A DNA stretch of 64,000 nucleotides. It comes from Maricaulis sp. GTDB taxonomy: Bacteria; Pseudomonadota; Alphaproteobacteria; Caulobacterales; Maricaulaceae. Where the stretch lies: contig JAEPND010000005.1 in assembly GCA_017643585.1 (NCBI GenBank), positions 62,001 through 126,000 on the forward strand. Reading direction: 5' to 3'. The notes under the pieces are model-generated. The model was not told the origin of the DNA, made no database searches, and saw nothing but the letters and a program-made list of their open reading frames with translations. The first letter of the stretch is position 1. The number at the start of each line of letters is the position of its first letter. A program made the translations under genes and the position numbers. This document shows, one piece after another, positions 25,411 through 33,460 of this stretch.

Positions 25411-26196
25411 TCAAGCCGCGATGCGCAGCGCCTCGATCGCACTCTCGATATCGGCTGCCTGCAAGGGAACCACGGGGTTTGCCTCGCCAGCATGCTCCAC
25501 CAGTCGCTGGAGGTCCGGGCGGCGCAGGCAAAGCGCCGCAAGTTCAGCGGCGGATACCGCTGCAGCGCCCTCGCCCAGTTCGTCGAAAATCGCCCGCGCG
25601 AACCGGATGCCATCCGCACTGGAAACCCGCCAGTCCAGCGCTTCGAGCGCTCCGCCGGGGCCCCGCAGATTGGCTTTATGCAAATAGGCATGCTGACGCA
25701 TCCACAGGGTTGGATCCGCGAGTTCCTCATCGGACGAGGCAACATCATGCGCCTTGTGCAGCAATACGGCCGGAATAACTTCGACCTCAAGACCGCGCGG
25801 ATAGCCGGTCGGCATCGCATTGGTTGCGAAATCCGCCCGGGAATCATGCAGGAGCTCAAGCACGCGGCCAGCAAGCTGGGCATCGACAAAAGCCGCCTCG
25901 GCACTGACCCGGACAACCGTGTCGACGTGATAATCCTTGGCCGCATGGGAAAGATTGGCCAGGGCATCACCTGCAGGGCCAACCGAAAGACAATGCCCGG
26001 CCCGCAGAACCTCCAGCGCCAGCGAGGTTTCCAATTCCGTTTCCGGTATGGAGCAAATCACGCTATCGACACCCGGGATGGATGCACAACGATCGAGAAC
26101 ACGATTCAGGACGGTACGCCCGCCCAGATCAGCCAACACCGGTGAGGTGTCAGTTTGAAAATCGGTCTGAGCCTGAACGATCACAGCTGTGGTCAT
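25411..26196 (-). CDS. SpsF-like cytidylyltransferase homologue, eroded active loop
   Basis: 261 residues. The fold and several motifs match SpsF/acylneuraminate cytidylyltransferase proteins: VDTVVRVSAEAAFVDAQL and TGYPRGLEVEVIPAVLL. The nucleotide-binding signature QARxxSxRLPGKxL is replaced by QAQTDFQTDTSPVLADLGG, which lacks the conserved Arg and Lys. A second, intact SpsF-like gene lies at 38267-38992. This copy may be inactive as a transferase, act as a regulatory subunit, or use another substrate. It is on the flaEY strand, directly upstream, and divergent from pseB. Confidence 0.75.
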   Translation of the reverse strand: MTTAVIVQAQTDFQTDTSPVLADLGGRTVLNRVLDRCASIPGVDSVICSIPETELETSLALEVLRAGHCLSVGPAGDALANLSHAAKDYHVDTVVRVSAEAAFVDAQLAGRVLELLHDSRADFATNAMPTGYPRGLEVEVIPAVLLHKAHDVASSDEELADPTLWMRQHAYLHKANLRGPGGALEALDWRVSSADGIRFARAIFDELGEGAAAVSAAELAALCLRRPDLQRLVEHAGEANPVVPLQAADIESAIEALRIAA

Positions 26197-26254
26197 GGAA
26201 CTTCCTCCCGCGCCCGGACGACGCTTGCCCAGGCTTTAGGATCGCGGGCCCAGC

Positions 26255-26270
26255 CTAACGACCCGTTAAC
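26255..26270 (+). promoter_or_regulatory. Possible CtrA-type box upstream of pseB
   Basis: CTAACGACCCGTTAAC differs from TTAA-N7-TTAAC at one base and lies 49 bases before the pseB ATG. Confidence 0.4.
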
Positions 26271-26318
26271 CCAACGGGAGCAGCGTCGATACCGATTAAC
26301 GAATCGCGGAACCAAACC

Positions 26319-27392
26319 ATGTCTGACATCACGCCCCCCATGGACGCCCTGAACTCGATGGCCTTTAACCGGACTTTCCGCGAACCGCGCATGGACCTGA
26401 ACGGCAAGGTGATCCTGGTCACCGGCGGCACCGGCTCTTTCGGCAAGCAACTCGCTGAAACCATTTGCCGGGAATACAAGCCCCGCAAGCTGATCATCTT
26501 CTCACGCGATGAGCTCAAACAGTCAGAAATGGCTCAGGAATTTTCACCCAGTGACTATCCGTTCCTGCGTTACTTCATTGGCGATGTGAGAGATGAAAGC
26601 CGCCTCGACATGGCCATGCGTGACGTCGATATCGTCATCCATGCAGCCGCGCTGAAACACGTGCCGATCGCCGAGTACAACCCGTTCGAATGCATCAAGA
26701 CCAATGTGATCGGGGCCGAGAATGTTGTTCGCGCTGCGATCCGGCGTGGGGTTCGTCATGTCTGTGGGCTGTCCACGGACAAGGCCGCGAGCCCAATCAA
26801 TCTCTATGGCGCATCCAAACTGGCAGCGGATAAGATATTCACTGCCGCTCAGCATATGGGCGGTGAAGGCGGACCGATTTTCTCTGTGGTTCGCTACGGC
26901 AATGTCGTGGGGTCGCGGGGCTCTGTCATTCCGCTGTTCCGCAAGCTGATCGATGAAGGCGCCGACCACCTGCCGATCACCGATGAGCGCATGACACGGT
27001 TCTGGATCACGCTCGAACAGGGGGTGAATTTCGTCCTATCCAGCCTGGCCATGGCTCGCGGAGGCGAGGTCTTCGTCCCGAAGATCCCGTCCATGTCCAT
27101 GGTAGAACTGGCCAAATCGATGGCGCCGGACCTGCCCATCAAGATCATCGGCATCCGCCCGGGTGAAAAGCTGCACGAGGTGATGATCCCCGAGGATGAC
27201 GCGCGCACCACAGTGGAACTGGAGGATCGCTATGCTATCCTGCCTGCCCATAATGCACGCATCATGCGACGCTATCTGGCAGAGGGCGGCAAGGAAGTGC
27301 CGGAATTCTTCTGTTACGCCTCGCACACCAATCCAGAGCATTTCAGCCAGGAGGAACTTCGCGATTACCTCAACGGGCGCAAGGCAGCCTAG
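26319..27392 (+). CDS. pseB: UDP-GlcNAc 4,6-dehydratase (PseB/FlmA)
   Basis: 357 residues. The Rossmann motif TGGTGSFGK is at about 35-43, and STDKAASPINLYGASKL carries the SDR lysine and tyrosine. AALKHVPIAEYNPFE is diagnostic of the PseB/FlaA1 group, which dehydrates and epimerises UDP-GlcNAc in the first step of pseudaminic acid synthesis. The start at 26319 adds about 24 residues before the usual N-terminus; ATG 26391 is an alternative. It converges on pseC with a four-base overlap, so the first two pathway genes are on opposite strands. Confidence 0.93.
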   Translation: MSDITPPMDALNSMAFNRTFREPRMDLNGKVILVTGGTGSFGKQLAETICREYKPRKLIIFSRDELKQSEMAQEFSPSDYPFLRYFIGDVRDESRLDMAMRDVDIVIHAAALKHVPIAEYNPFECIKTNVIGAENVVRAAIRRGVRHVCGLSTDKAASPINLYGASKLAADKIFTAAQHMGGEGGPIFSVVRYGNVVGSRGSVIPLFRKLIDEGADHLPITDERMTRFWITLEQGVNFVLSSLAMARGGEVFVPKIPSMSMVELAKSMAPDLPIKIIGIRPGEKLHEVMIPEDDARTTVELEDRYAILPAHNARIMRRYLAEGGKEVPEFFCYASHTNPEHFSQEELRDYLNGRKAA

Positions 27393-28555
27393 AGCCCCAG
27401 CACTTCGCTCAGCGCATTGACGACCCGATCGGGTGCGTCAGCGTCAAGCCCGGCGTAGAGCGGCAGGCTCAATGTGTGTGCATAATAGCGCTCCGCACCA
27501 TCCAGAGCCGTCTGGCCATAGCGTTGGCGATAGAAGGGTTGCTTGTAGAGCGGGATGTAGTGGACCTGAGTTCCGACACCGCGCTGGCGCAGCGCATTCA
27601 TCAGCTCGGCCCGCGTCACCCCCACCGCCTCAAAGTCAATTCTCACCGGGTAGAGATGCAGGCAGGCATCCGTGTCCGGCGTCCTCCGGATCGGCAGAAT
27701 ATGCGGCGCCAGCTCAGCGAGCGCCTCGTCATACCGTTGTGCCAGCGCCTGGCGCGCACGCTTGAACTGATCCAGCCGCTTGAGCTGGGACCGGGCCAAG
27801 GCCGCCTGGATATCGGTCAAACGATAGTTCCAGCCCAGGGACTGCATCTCGTACCACCAGGGCTCGTCGGCGCCCCGCTCCAGATGTTCTGGTGAACGCT
27901 CCATGCCATGGCTGCGCAGTCGGGCTATGCGCTGTGCCAGAACCGCATCACGCGTTGTCACCATTCCGCCCTCACCCGCGGCGATCGTCTTGACCGGGTG
28001 GAAAGAGAATGTCGCCGCATCCGAGTGATGACAGGCCCCGACCGGTAGGCCTGCGTGAACTGTCCCGAGTGCGTGACACGCATCCTCGACGACCCGCAAT
28101 TGCGCGGTTCGAGCGATGCTCGATATCGCAGCCATGTCCACAGCCTGCCCGGCAAGATGCACTGGCAAGACAGCGGCGGCGCGGTCGCCCGCGCGTCCCA
28201 GCGCCTCTTCCAGATGCGCTTGGGTCATCAAGCCGGTGTCGGCATCCACATCACAGAACACAACCTCGGCGCCGCAGAAAAGCGCGGCATTCGCTGTTGC
28301 GAGGAAGGTAATCGCCGGAACGATGCACACATCCCCCTCGCCGATACCCAGCCCGGCCAGTGCGAGATGCAAGGCCGTTGTACCGTTGGAACAGGCCAGG
28401 GCATGCGGCGCAGCAGTTGCGGACCGAAACGCTGTTTCGAAGTCGCTGACAGCCGGCCCCGTGGTCAGCCAGTCACTCTTCAGCACATCAACCACGGCCT
28501 CGATATCGTCCTCGGCGATGGATTGACGACCATAGGGAAGGAAGTTGTCGGACAT
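27389..28555 (-). CDS. pseC: PLP aminotransferase PseC/FlmB
   Basis: 388 residues of the DegT/DnrJ/EryC1 family. ACSNGTTALHLALAGLGIG binds the cofactor phosphate region, EDACHALG carries the PLP aspartate, and FSFHPVKTIAAGEGG carries the Schiff-base lysine. PseC aminates the 4-keto product of PseB. The beginning FLPYGRQSIAEDDIEAVVDVLKSDWLTTGP is a PseC-type start (partial pattern). Downstream lies a flagellin unit on the same strand upstream of it, separated by a hairpin. Confidence 0.92.
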   Translation of the reverse strand: MSDNFLPYGRQSIAEDDIEAVVDVLKSDWLTTGPAVSDFETAFRSATAAPHALACSNGTTALHLALAGLGIGEGDVCIVPAITFLATANAALFCGAEVVFCDVDADTGLMTQAHLEEALGRAGDRAAAVLPVHLAGQAVDMAAISSIARTAQLRVVEDACHALGTVHAGLPVGACHHSDAATFSFHPVKTIAAGEGGMVTTRDAVLAQRIARLRSHGMERSPEHLERGADEPWWYEMQSLGWNYRLTDIQAALARSQLKRLDQFKRARQALAQRYDEALAELAPHILPIRRTPDTDACLHLYPVRIDFEAVGVTRAELMNALRQRGVGTQVHYIPLYKQPFYRQRYGQTALDGAERYYAHTLSLPLYAGLDADAPDRVVNALSEVLGL

Positions 28556-28602
28556 GCAGCACTCCTTTGCCGGGATAGTGGCGCGAGTCGCCTAAACAGT
28601 AA

Positions 28603-28622
28603 CGGCCCCCCGAAGGGAGCCG
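28603..28622 (-). terminator. Hairpin downstream of first flagellin gene
   Basis: On the minus strand CGGCTCCC-TTCG-GGGGGCCG forms an 8-bp stem (one G-T pair) with a stable TTCG loop, 32 bases after the flagellin stop. The following T run is weak (TTACTGTTT), so it may be an mRNA-stabilising hairpin as well as a terminator. Confidence 0.55.
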
Positions 28623-28653
28623 ATTCCGTGGTGGTGGAGACCGAAAACGGCGA

Positions 28654-29487
28654 TTAGCCGTTGAACAGGTTCAGAATGATCTGCGGCTGGCTGTTCGCAA
28701 TCGATAGCGCCTGTACGCCCAGTTGTTGCTTGACCTGCAAGGCCTGCAGCTTGGCGCTCTCAACGGCAAGATCCGCGTCAACGAGGTCGCCGATACCTTT
28801 GGTCAGGCTGTCCATAAGCTTGCCAACGAAACCAGAGTGAGCCTCTAGCTTCTTCACGTCAGAACCCAGGTTTGCGAGAGCCTGGTTAACGTTGTCGAGG
28901 CTGGTCTGGATCTGAGAAGCCACTGTGCTTGCGAGCGTTACCGTACCAAGAGATGCGGTGGTCGTCAGCGTAATGATCGCGCCGGAGAGGCTCATATCCT
29001 GCGATTTCAGCGTGACGGAGCGGGAGGCATCGGCATCGGCCAGGAACTCGACGCCGTTGGTTATCGCGCCATTGATCATATTAGCGCCGTCGAACTCGGC
29101 GTTCGCGATGATACCTTGCACCTGGTCAACAAGCGCCTTGAAATCACTGTCATAGGCTGCACGAGAGAAGGTATCGAGCGAGGGGTCCATCGCGGCGACG
29201 GCCTTTTCACGCATCTGGACGAGAAGGTCGGAGATCGCTTCGCCGGCAGCCAGCGCGACATCACCGATGGTGCTGGCGCGCTCTAGGCCAGTCTGCACCG
29301 CACCCAGCGCACTCACATCAGCGCGCATGCTCTGTGCAACGGCGTAAATCGCAGCGTTATCCTTGGCACCGGCAATCTTCAGGCCGGTATTGATACGGTT
29401 CTGGGTCTGATCCATCTCAACATTGGTCTTGTTGAGATTCTGCAGAGCGATCATGGCTCCGGTGTTGGTGTGGACACTCATCGTCAT
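28654..29487 (-). CDS. Flagellin, divergent copy
   Basis: 277 residues. The N-terminal D0/D1 helices (TNTGAMIALQNLNKTN, QNRINTGLKIAGAKDNAAIYAVAQ) and C-terminal D0 (LQALQVKQQLGVQALSIANSQPQIILNLF) are complete; the variable centre is very short. It is the most divergent of the three flagellins here (Met-Asp-Gln in place of the usual TQ linker, different C-terminal motif). A GGGAG RBS favours ATG 29487 over the ATG at 29481. It has its own sigma-54 promoter and ftr-like site. Confidence 0.95.
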   Translation of the reverse strand: MTMSVHTNTGAMIALQNLNKTNVEMDQTQNRINTGLKIAGAKDNAAIYAVAQSMRADVSALGAVQTGLERASTIGDVALAAGEAISDLLVQMREKAVAAMDPSLDTFSRAAYDSDFKALVDQVQGIIANAEFDGANMINGAITNGVEFLADADASRSVTLKSQDMSLSGAIITLTTTASLGTVTLASTVASQIQTSLDNVNQALANLGSDVKKLEAHSGFVGKLMDSLTKGIGDLVDADLAVESAKLQALQVKQQLGVQALSIANSQPQIILNLFNG

Positions 29488-29543
29488 GCGACATTCTCCC
29501 GCAAAGTGCTGCTGCAGTTTTGCAGCGCATTCGCAGACCTATG

Positions 29544-29559
29544 CGCAAGCGGCGTGCCG
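29544..29559 (-). promoter_or_regulatory. Sigma-54 promoter of divergent flagellin
   Basis: On the minus strand CGGCACGCCGCTTGCG matches TGGCACG-N4-TTGCW except at the two end bases; the start codon is 57 bases downstream. Confidence 0.8.
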
Positions 29560-29600
29560 CTTTGCCAACTGATAATTAACCTCAATGAATTCAATAAATT

Positions 29601-29629
29601 AAAAAACCCCACTCGAATTTCGAGAGGGG
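29601..29629 (-). terminator. Terminator of flaG-like gene
   Basis: On the minus strand CCCC-T-CTCGAA / TTCGAG-T-GGGG forms a stem with one T-T mismatch, followed by TTTTTTAATTTA, 57 bases after the flaG stop. Confidence 0.85.
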
Positions 29630-29665
29630 CGAAAACTTAGATTTGCCGGGCGTGGATTGCCCGGG

Positions 29666-29680
29666 CGGCTAATATTGCCG
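29666..29680 (-). promoter_or_regulatory. ftr-like enhancer (FlbD site) of divergent flagellin
   Basis: CGGCTAATATTGCCG fits CGGCA-N5-TGCCG with one mismatch. Two more TTGCCGGG/TTGCCCGGG half-sites lie at 29643-29664. They are about 110-145 bases upstream of the predicted transcription start on the minus strand. Confidence 0.5.
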
Positions 29681-29685
29681 GGTGG

Positions 29686-30078
29686 TCAGACGCGCTGGTT
29701 GATCAAGCCTGCCGTGCTTGTACGCAGGTATTCCAGCAAGTCGGAATGTTTCTCGGGCGGCCATCGCCGGACAGTCTCCCCGGATTCATCGTCAATCATC
29801 AGATAGACGTATTCTCCGGACGTGTTGTCCTGCGTGATCTTCAAACGCGAGTTTGCAAAAGGGGTCTCAGAGAGTTCCTGGATTTTCTGCTCGACCACCT
29901 CATAGCGCTCGGACTGATCCATCTGCTCAGCGGGTGATTTGGATGCACCACTCCCGTCCTGCTCCTCGACAGGCTGGATGCGTGTGCTGTCCTGACGGTT
30001 ACGCTCGACAATCTTCTCTCGATTGTCCGTGGCCGAGACCGCCGTGACAGATGCTGGATTAAATCCTGTTTCTGCCAT
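29686..30078 (-). CDS. FlaG family protein
   Basis: 130 residues. The C-terminal half carries the FlaG pattern (SRLKITQDNTSGEYVYLMIDD, then SGETVRRWPPEKHSDLLEYLR). The first 60 residues are polar and probably disordered. FlaG proteins affect filament length in other bacteria; the biochemical role is unclear. It lies between two flagellin genes, all on the minus strand, with its own terminator. Confidence 0.85.
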   Translation of the reverse strand: MAETGFNPASVTAVSATDNREKIVERNRQDSTRIQPVEEQDGSGASKSPAEQMDQSERYEVVEQKIQELSETPFANSRLKITQDNTSGEYVYLMIDDESGETVRRWPPEKHSDLLEYLRTSTAGLINQRV

Positions 30079-30095
30079 TTCCTATTCGCCGACGC

Positions 30096-30113
30096 GGAGG
30101 CGCCAGCGCCTCC
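30096..30113 (-). repeat. Short perfect hairpin upstream of flaG-like gene
   Basis: GGAGGCGC-CA-GCGCCTCC, an 8-bp inverted repeat with a two-base centre, in the gap between the second flagellin and flaG. No T run follows; role unknown. Confidence 0.5.
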
Positions 30114-30145
30114 ATATTGGTTCCCGTCATCAGCTTCCGGGAAGC

Positions 30146-30171
30146 GGAAGGTGGGCGCGAACCCACCTTCC
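30146..30171 (-). terminator. Hairpin downstream of second flagellin gene
   Basis: Perfect 10-bp stem (GGAAGGTGGG with its complement, six-base loop) beginning 11 bases after the flagellin stop. No T run follows on the minus strand, so it could limit 3' decay or attenuate read-through into flaG instead of ending transcription fully. Confidence 0.5.
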
Positions 30172-30181
30172 ATTTCCGGGA

Positions 30182-31006
30182 TTAACGGAAGTAGCCCAGG
30201 ATGGTGGACGGAGCACTGTTCGCGATGGACAGAGCCTGTACACCAAGCTGCTGCTTGACCTGCAGAGACTGCAAGCGAGCGCTTTCCTTGGCCAGGTCCG
30301 CGTCGACCAGGTTGCCGATACCCTTTTCCAGGGAGTCAGACAGTTTGCCTACGAAGTCCTTGTGGATGCCCAGCGACTTGGAAGCCGTACCCAGGCGCGC
30401 CAGAGAAGCGTTCAGGTTGTTGATGGACGTAGAGATCGTACCCGCAATCGTGCTCGCTGCGCCAGCGGAATCCATGGAGGCCGTTGCAGAGAGCGTGACG
30501 ACACCACCACCGAGTGACAGGTTCTCGTCGACGATGGAAATCGTGGACGAACCCGAAGCATTAGCGAGTGCGGAAATCGAGGTCACGGAGTTGTTGATCA
30601 GGTTCGTACCGTTGAACGAAGCGTTCGAAACGATCTTACCGATCTGGTCACGCAGCGCTTTGAAGTCCTCGTTCAGCGCGGTGCGCGAAGCGGAGTCAAG
30701 CGAAGCGTCCGAAGCCGCCAAAGCCTTCTCTTTCATCTCAACGAGGAGATCGGAGACAGCTTCACCAGCAGCCAGCGCAACGTCTACGGTCGAAGCAGCC
30801 AGGTCCAGCGAGTTACCAACGGCTTCATAGCTTTTTACGTCGGAACGCATTTTCTGGGCGATCGCGTAAACACCACCATTGTCCTTGGCAGAAGCAACAG
30901 CCAAACCCGTGTTAATGCGGGACTGAACTTCGGTGATTTCACGGTTCGTAGCGTTGAGGTTCTGCAGCGCAACCATGGCGCCAGCATTGGTATTGATAGT
31001 AGCCAT
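30182..31006 (-). CDS. Flagellin
   Basis: 274 residues from ATG 31006, where the flagellin N-terminus ATINTNAGAMVALQNLNATN begins; the open frame before it overlaps the promoter. Both terminal D0/D1 regions are complete (RINTGLAVASAKDNGGVYAIAQ and LQVKQQLGVQALSIANSAPSTILGYFR, partial). The centre is short, as in Caulobacter flagellins of about 25-28 kDa. It is closely related to the gene at 31357-32181. Ser/Thr residues in the central part would be candidate glycosylation sites for the FlmG-like enzyme. Confidence 0.97.
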   Translation of the reverse strand: MATINTNAGAMVALQNLNATNREITEVQSRINTGLAVASAKDNGGVYAIAQKMRSDVKSYEAVGNSLDLAASTVDVALAAGEAVSDLLVEMKEKALAASDASLDSASRTALNEDFKALRDQIGKIVSNASFNGTNLINNSVTSISALANASGSSTISIVDENLSLGGGVVTLSATASMDSAGAASTIAGTISTSINNLNASLARLGTASKSLGIHKDFVGKLSDSLEKGIGNLVDADLAKESARLQSLQVKQQLGVQALSIANSAPSTILGYFR

Positions 31007-31076
31007 TTCTTGGCCCTTTCCTTTCTGGTTTCTCGGACGTTCTGTCCGCTGGATCTTCTGATCCGCCCTCCTACAC

Positions 31077-31092
31077 AGCAAAGGAAGTGCCA
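31077..31092 (-). promoter_or_regulatory. Sigma-54 promoter of second flagellin
   Basis: On the minus strand TGGCACTTCCTTTGCT matches TGGCACG-N4-TTGCW with one mismatch; the flagellin start is 70 bases downstream. Confidence 0.85.
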
Positions 31093-31182
31093 GTTTTTGC
31101 TTGACCTACTTGGTTAATCCCGAATCACCCCGAATCACTGGGAGTGTTCTGCCGAGTCAGAATTTCCGGGTAACCATTCACC

Positions 31183-31197
31183 CGGCAAAACTTGCCC
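31183..31197 (-). promoter_or_regulatory. ftr-like enhancer, distal-proximal pair, copy 1
   Basis: CGGCAAAACTTGCCC fits CGGCA-N5-TGCCG with one mismatch, about 115-130 bases upstream of the predicted start of the second flagellin transcript. Confidence 0.6.
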
Positions 31198-31217
31198 ATC
31201 AACACGTAAAAATCGCC

Positions 31218-31232
31218 CGGCAAAAACTGCCG
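31218..31232 (-). promoter_or_regulatory. ftr-like enhancer, copy 2
   Basis: CGGCAAAAACTGCCG is a perfect CGGCA-N5-TGCCG inverted repeat, 35 bases from copy 1. That spacing is a little over three helical turns, so both sites would face nearly the same side. Confidence 0.65.
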
Positions 31233-31249
31233 GTCGGCAATAATGTATG

Positions 31250-31265
31250 GTTAACAATGAGTTAA
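31250..31265 (-). promoter_or_regulatory. CtrA-type box between two flagellin genes
   Basis: On the minus strand TTAACTCATTGTTAAC is a perfect TTAA-N7-TTAAC. It lies behind the ftr-like pair, about 245 bases upstream of the second flagellin start and outside the terminator of the third flagellin. Confidence 0.65.
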
Positions 31266-31309
31266 TTTTGAAATTCAGGCATGGGTCCGCGCCTCCGCTG
31301 TGGACGCAG

Positions 31310-31346
31310 AAAAAAAATGCTGGGATCGCTCGAAAGCGATCCCAGC
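31310..31346 (-). terminator. Terminator of third flagellin gene
   Basis: Perfect 12-bp stem (31319-31330 with 31335-31346, GCTGGGATCGCT) with a four-base loop, followed on the minus strand by a run of eight T residues interrupted by none after ATT. Confidence 0.95.
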
Positions 31347-31356
31347 GCGCTTACGG

Positions 31357-32181
31357 TTATCCGAAGAACGACATGATCGTCTGCGGCGCCTGGTTGGCGA
31401 TGGAGAGCGCCTGTACGCCCAGCTGCTGCTTGACCTGCAGCGACTGCAAACGTGCACTTTCCTTGGCCAGATCGGCGTCGACCAGGTTTCCGATGCCGGT
31501 CTCCAGGGAGTCGGTCAGTTGCTGAACAAAGCCTTTGTGGATCTCGAGAGACTTGGCGGCCGTGCCGAGGCGCGCCAGAGACTGGTTAAGATTGTTCAAG
31601 GACGTCGAGATCGTACCCGCAAGAGTGCCTGCTGCGCCGGCAGACGCGAAGGAAGCCGTTGCAGCCAGCGTCACAACACCACCACCGAGCGAGAGGTTCT
31701 CGTCAATGATAGAAATCGTGCTCGATCCGTCCTGGTTAGCCAGGGCGGAGATCGAGGTCACTGAGTTATTGATCAGGTTCGTGCCGTTGAACTCGGCCGT
31801 GGATACCATCTTGCCGATCTGGTCACGCAGTGCCTTGAAATCTTCGTTCAGGGCGGTGCGGGACTCAGCATCGAGAGAGACATCCGAAGCAGCGAGGGCC
31901 TTCTCCTTCATTTCGATGAGCAGATCCGAAATGCCCTCGCCTGCCGCGAGGGCGACATCGACAACAGAACGGGTCCGATCGAGGCTCTGCTGAACAACAC
32001 CATAACCCGCTACCTGAGCACGCATGCGCTGCGCGATGGCGAATGTACCGCCGTCGTCTTTCGCGCCCGCGACCTTCAGGCCGGTATTGATGCGGTTCTG
32101 AACTTCGTTCATCGACTGGTTCGTAGCGTTCAAGTTCTGCAGGGCCACCATGGCCCCAGCGTTGGTGTTCACAGAAAGCAT
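31357..32181 (-). CDS. Flagellin
   Basis: 274 residues, complete at both ends (LSVNTNAGAMVALQNLNATN at the start; LQVKQQLGVQALSIANQAPQTIMSFFG at the end, partial). Very similar to the 30182-31006 flagellin over the whole length, with identical stretches such as GTNLINNSVTSISALAN and LSLGGGVVTL, so the pair probably arose by tandem duplication. Own sigma-54 promoter and strong terminator. First flagellin after flaF on this strand. Confidence 0.97.
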   Translation of the reverse strand: MLSVNTNAGAMVALQNLNATNQSMNEVQNRINTGLKVAGAKDDGGTFAIAQRMRAQVAGYGVVQQSLDRTRSVVDVALAAGEGISDLLIEMKEKALAASDVSLDAESRTALNEDFKALRDQIGKMVSTAEFNGTNLINNSVTSISALANQDGSSTISIIDENLSLGGGVVTLAATASFASAGAAGTLAGTISTSLNNLNQSLARLGTAAKSLEIHKGFVQQLTDSLETGIGNLVDADLAKESARLQSLQVKQQLGVQALSIANQAPQTIMSFFG

Positions 32182-32252
32182 AATTGTTCCTCCGTTCTGG
32201 AAGCGATGAAGCCGACTTTTTCGGCCTGGACGTTTTGTCCTGCCGCAAGCTT

Positions 32253-32268
32253 CGCAAGCGCTATGCCG
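32253..32268 (-). promoter_or_regulatory. Sigma-54 promoter of third flagellin
   Basis: On the minus strand CGGCATAGCGCTTGCG keeps the GG and GC of the -24/-12 elements and matches most of TGGCACG-N4-TTGCW. The start codon is 72 bases downstream. No clear full ftr-like repeat is seen upstream; only a degenerate CGGCAGATGTTTCCC near 32371. Confidence 0.65.
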
Positions 32269-32402
32269 AGCGGTGAATATGCTATAACGCTGTTTTCACG
32301 ATACTTTTTGGACAGAAACACCTCAAGAACACAGCGTGCGGACGGATCTGCAGTGCCTTTCTTGCCGCCCCGGCAGATGTTTCCCGGCGAACAAGCAGGC
32401 AA

Positions 32403-32427
32403 GAAAAAAGCCGCCCGTGGGCGGCTT
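32403..32427 (-). terminator. Terminator of flbT-flaF operon
   Basis: GC-rich stem (GCCGCC/GGCGGC, CGTG-type loop) followed on the minus strand by TTTTTT, 24 bases after the flaF stop. Confidence 0.9.
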
Positions 32428-32450
32428 CCTGTTCAGCAATCTGCGGGCCT

Positions 32451-32819
32451 TTATGCGGCTGGTGCCTGGGCCTGGGGCGATAGCCCCTGCATAATCGTTC
32501 GATTGATATCGATCAGGGTTTCGAAATCATCATCTCCGCGCATAACGACGGAGGTGTGCTTGGAGACAAAAAGCGACAGCGAGATGATCGAGGCCCGCAA
32601 TTGCTCGGGCAATTGATTTTCCTCACTCGAGCAGTCCAGAGCGAAATTGCTCCACATGCGACGATTCCAGTCCAGCGCTTCGGCACGCTTGGTGATCTCA
32701 AGCTTGTCCGCCTGTGACGCCTCCATGAGCGCGCGCGTCACTTGCGCGAACAGGCGGTACTCCGTTGAACGCGGATCCTCGCTACGGGTCGCAGCTTGCT
32801 GATAGGCCTGGAAGGACAT
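32451..32819 (-). CDS. flaF: Flagellin synthesis regulator FlaF
   Basis: 122 residues. [30 protein letters not shown] at the start (partial) and [38 protein letters not shown] identify FlaF. In Caulobacter FlaF is required for flagellin secretion and acts with FlbT on flagellin translation. Its ATG shares one base with the flbT stop, so the two are translationally coupled. Confidence 0.95.
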   Translation of the reverse strand: MSFQAYQQAATRSEDPRSTEYRLFAQVTRALMEASQADKLEITKRAEALDWNRRMWSNFALDCSSEENQLPEQLRASIISLSLFVSKHTSVVMRGDDDFETLIDINRTIMQGLSPQAQAPAA

Positions 32820-33205
32820 TACTTCAGTCGCTCCTCTTCATAGACGATGAGCTTTTTGCACCGGATGAGAGCCTTGTAGTACTCACCCGCCATCACATCC
32901 CTGCTCACGGCAACGCATTCCGCCAACACTTCCGGTGACTGGATCACGCTCATGAACTCATTCATGCGCACGACAAATTGTTCGTAGATGGCATCGTTTT
33001 GCTTGTCAGACAGATACATCATCATGATCGGGAAATAGATGTGACGCGCCGGCGTCGTCACCTCTTCCTGTTGCATGATGTCTTTCTCACGCAGCACCGA
33101 AGCCTTGTTCTGCAGGACCAGCACTGATCGGCGATCGCCATTCTCGATCACCGCGCCGTTCAGAACGAACTTCTCGCCAGGTTTTAGCGAGATTTTGAGC
33201 GGCAT
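32819..33205 (-). CDS. flbT: Flagellin mRNA regulator FlbT
   Basis: 128 residues, with the family start [32 protein letters not shown] (partial) and [17 protein letters not shown]. FlbT binds the 5' region of flagellin mRNA and represses translation before hook completion in Caulobacter. First gene of flbT-flaF, divergent from the flmG-like gene. Confidence 0.96.
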   Translation of the reverse strand: MPLKISLKPGEKFVLNGAVIENGDRRSVLVLQNKASVLREKDIMQQEEVTTPARHIYFPIMMMYLSDKQNDAIYEQFVVRMNEFMSVIQSPEVLAECVAVSRDVMAGEYYKALIRCKKLIVYEEERLK

Positions 33206-33394
33206 TCAGTCTCTCCCAGAACTATGATTGCGCATTAGACAGGCGGAGAATCTGCCAAAGGCTGATGAACAAAAGGTTTCGCCAATCATCGCGAAACGAG
33301 GCAATCGCGGTCATGCATATTAAATACGCGTCAAACCGCCTAGACCGAGCCGACCGATAGCGCGTGGTTGTCTGTGACGGGCCGTCCGGAAACC

Positions 33395-33410
33395 TTAGCC
33401 AAACGTTAAG
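33395..33410. promoter_or_regulatory. Possible CtrA-type box between flbT and flmG
   Basis: TTAGCCAAACGTTAAG differs from TTAA-N7-TTAA at one base. It lies in the divergent gap, 51 bases from the flmG-like start. Confidence 0.35.
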
Positions 33411-33460
33411 TCGAATCGATGCCTCAGTCTGGCTGCGAGCGACCCTAGCGATAGCGAGAC

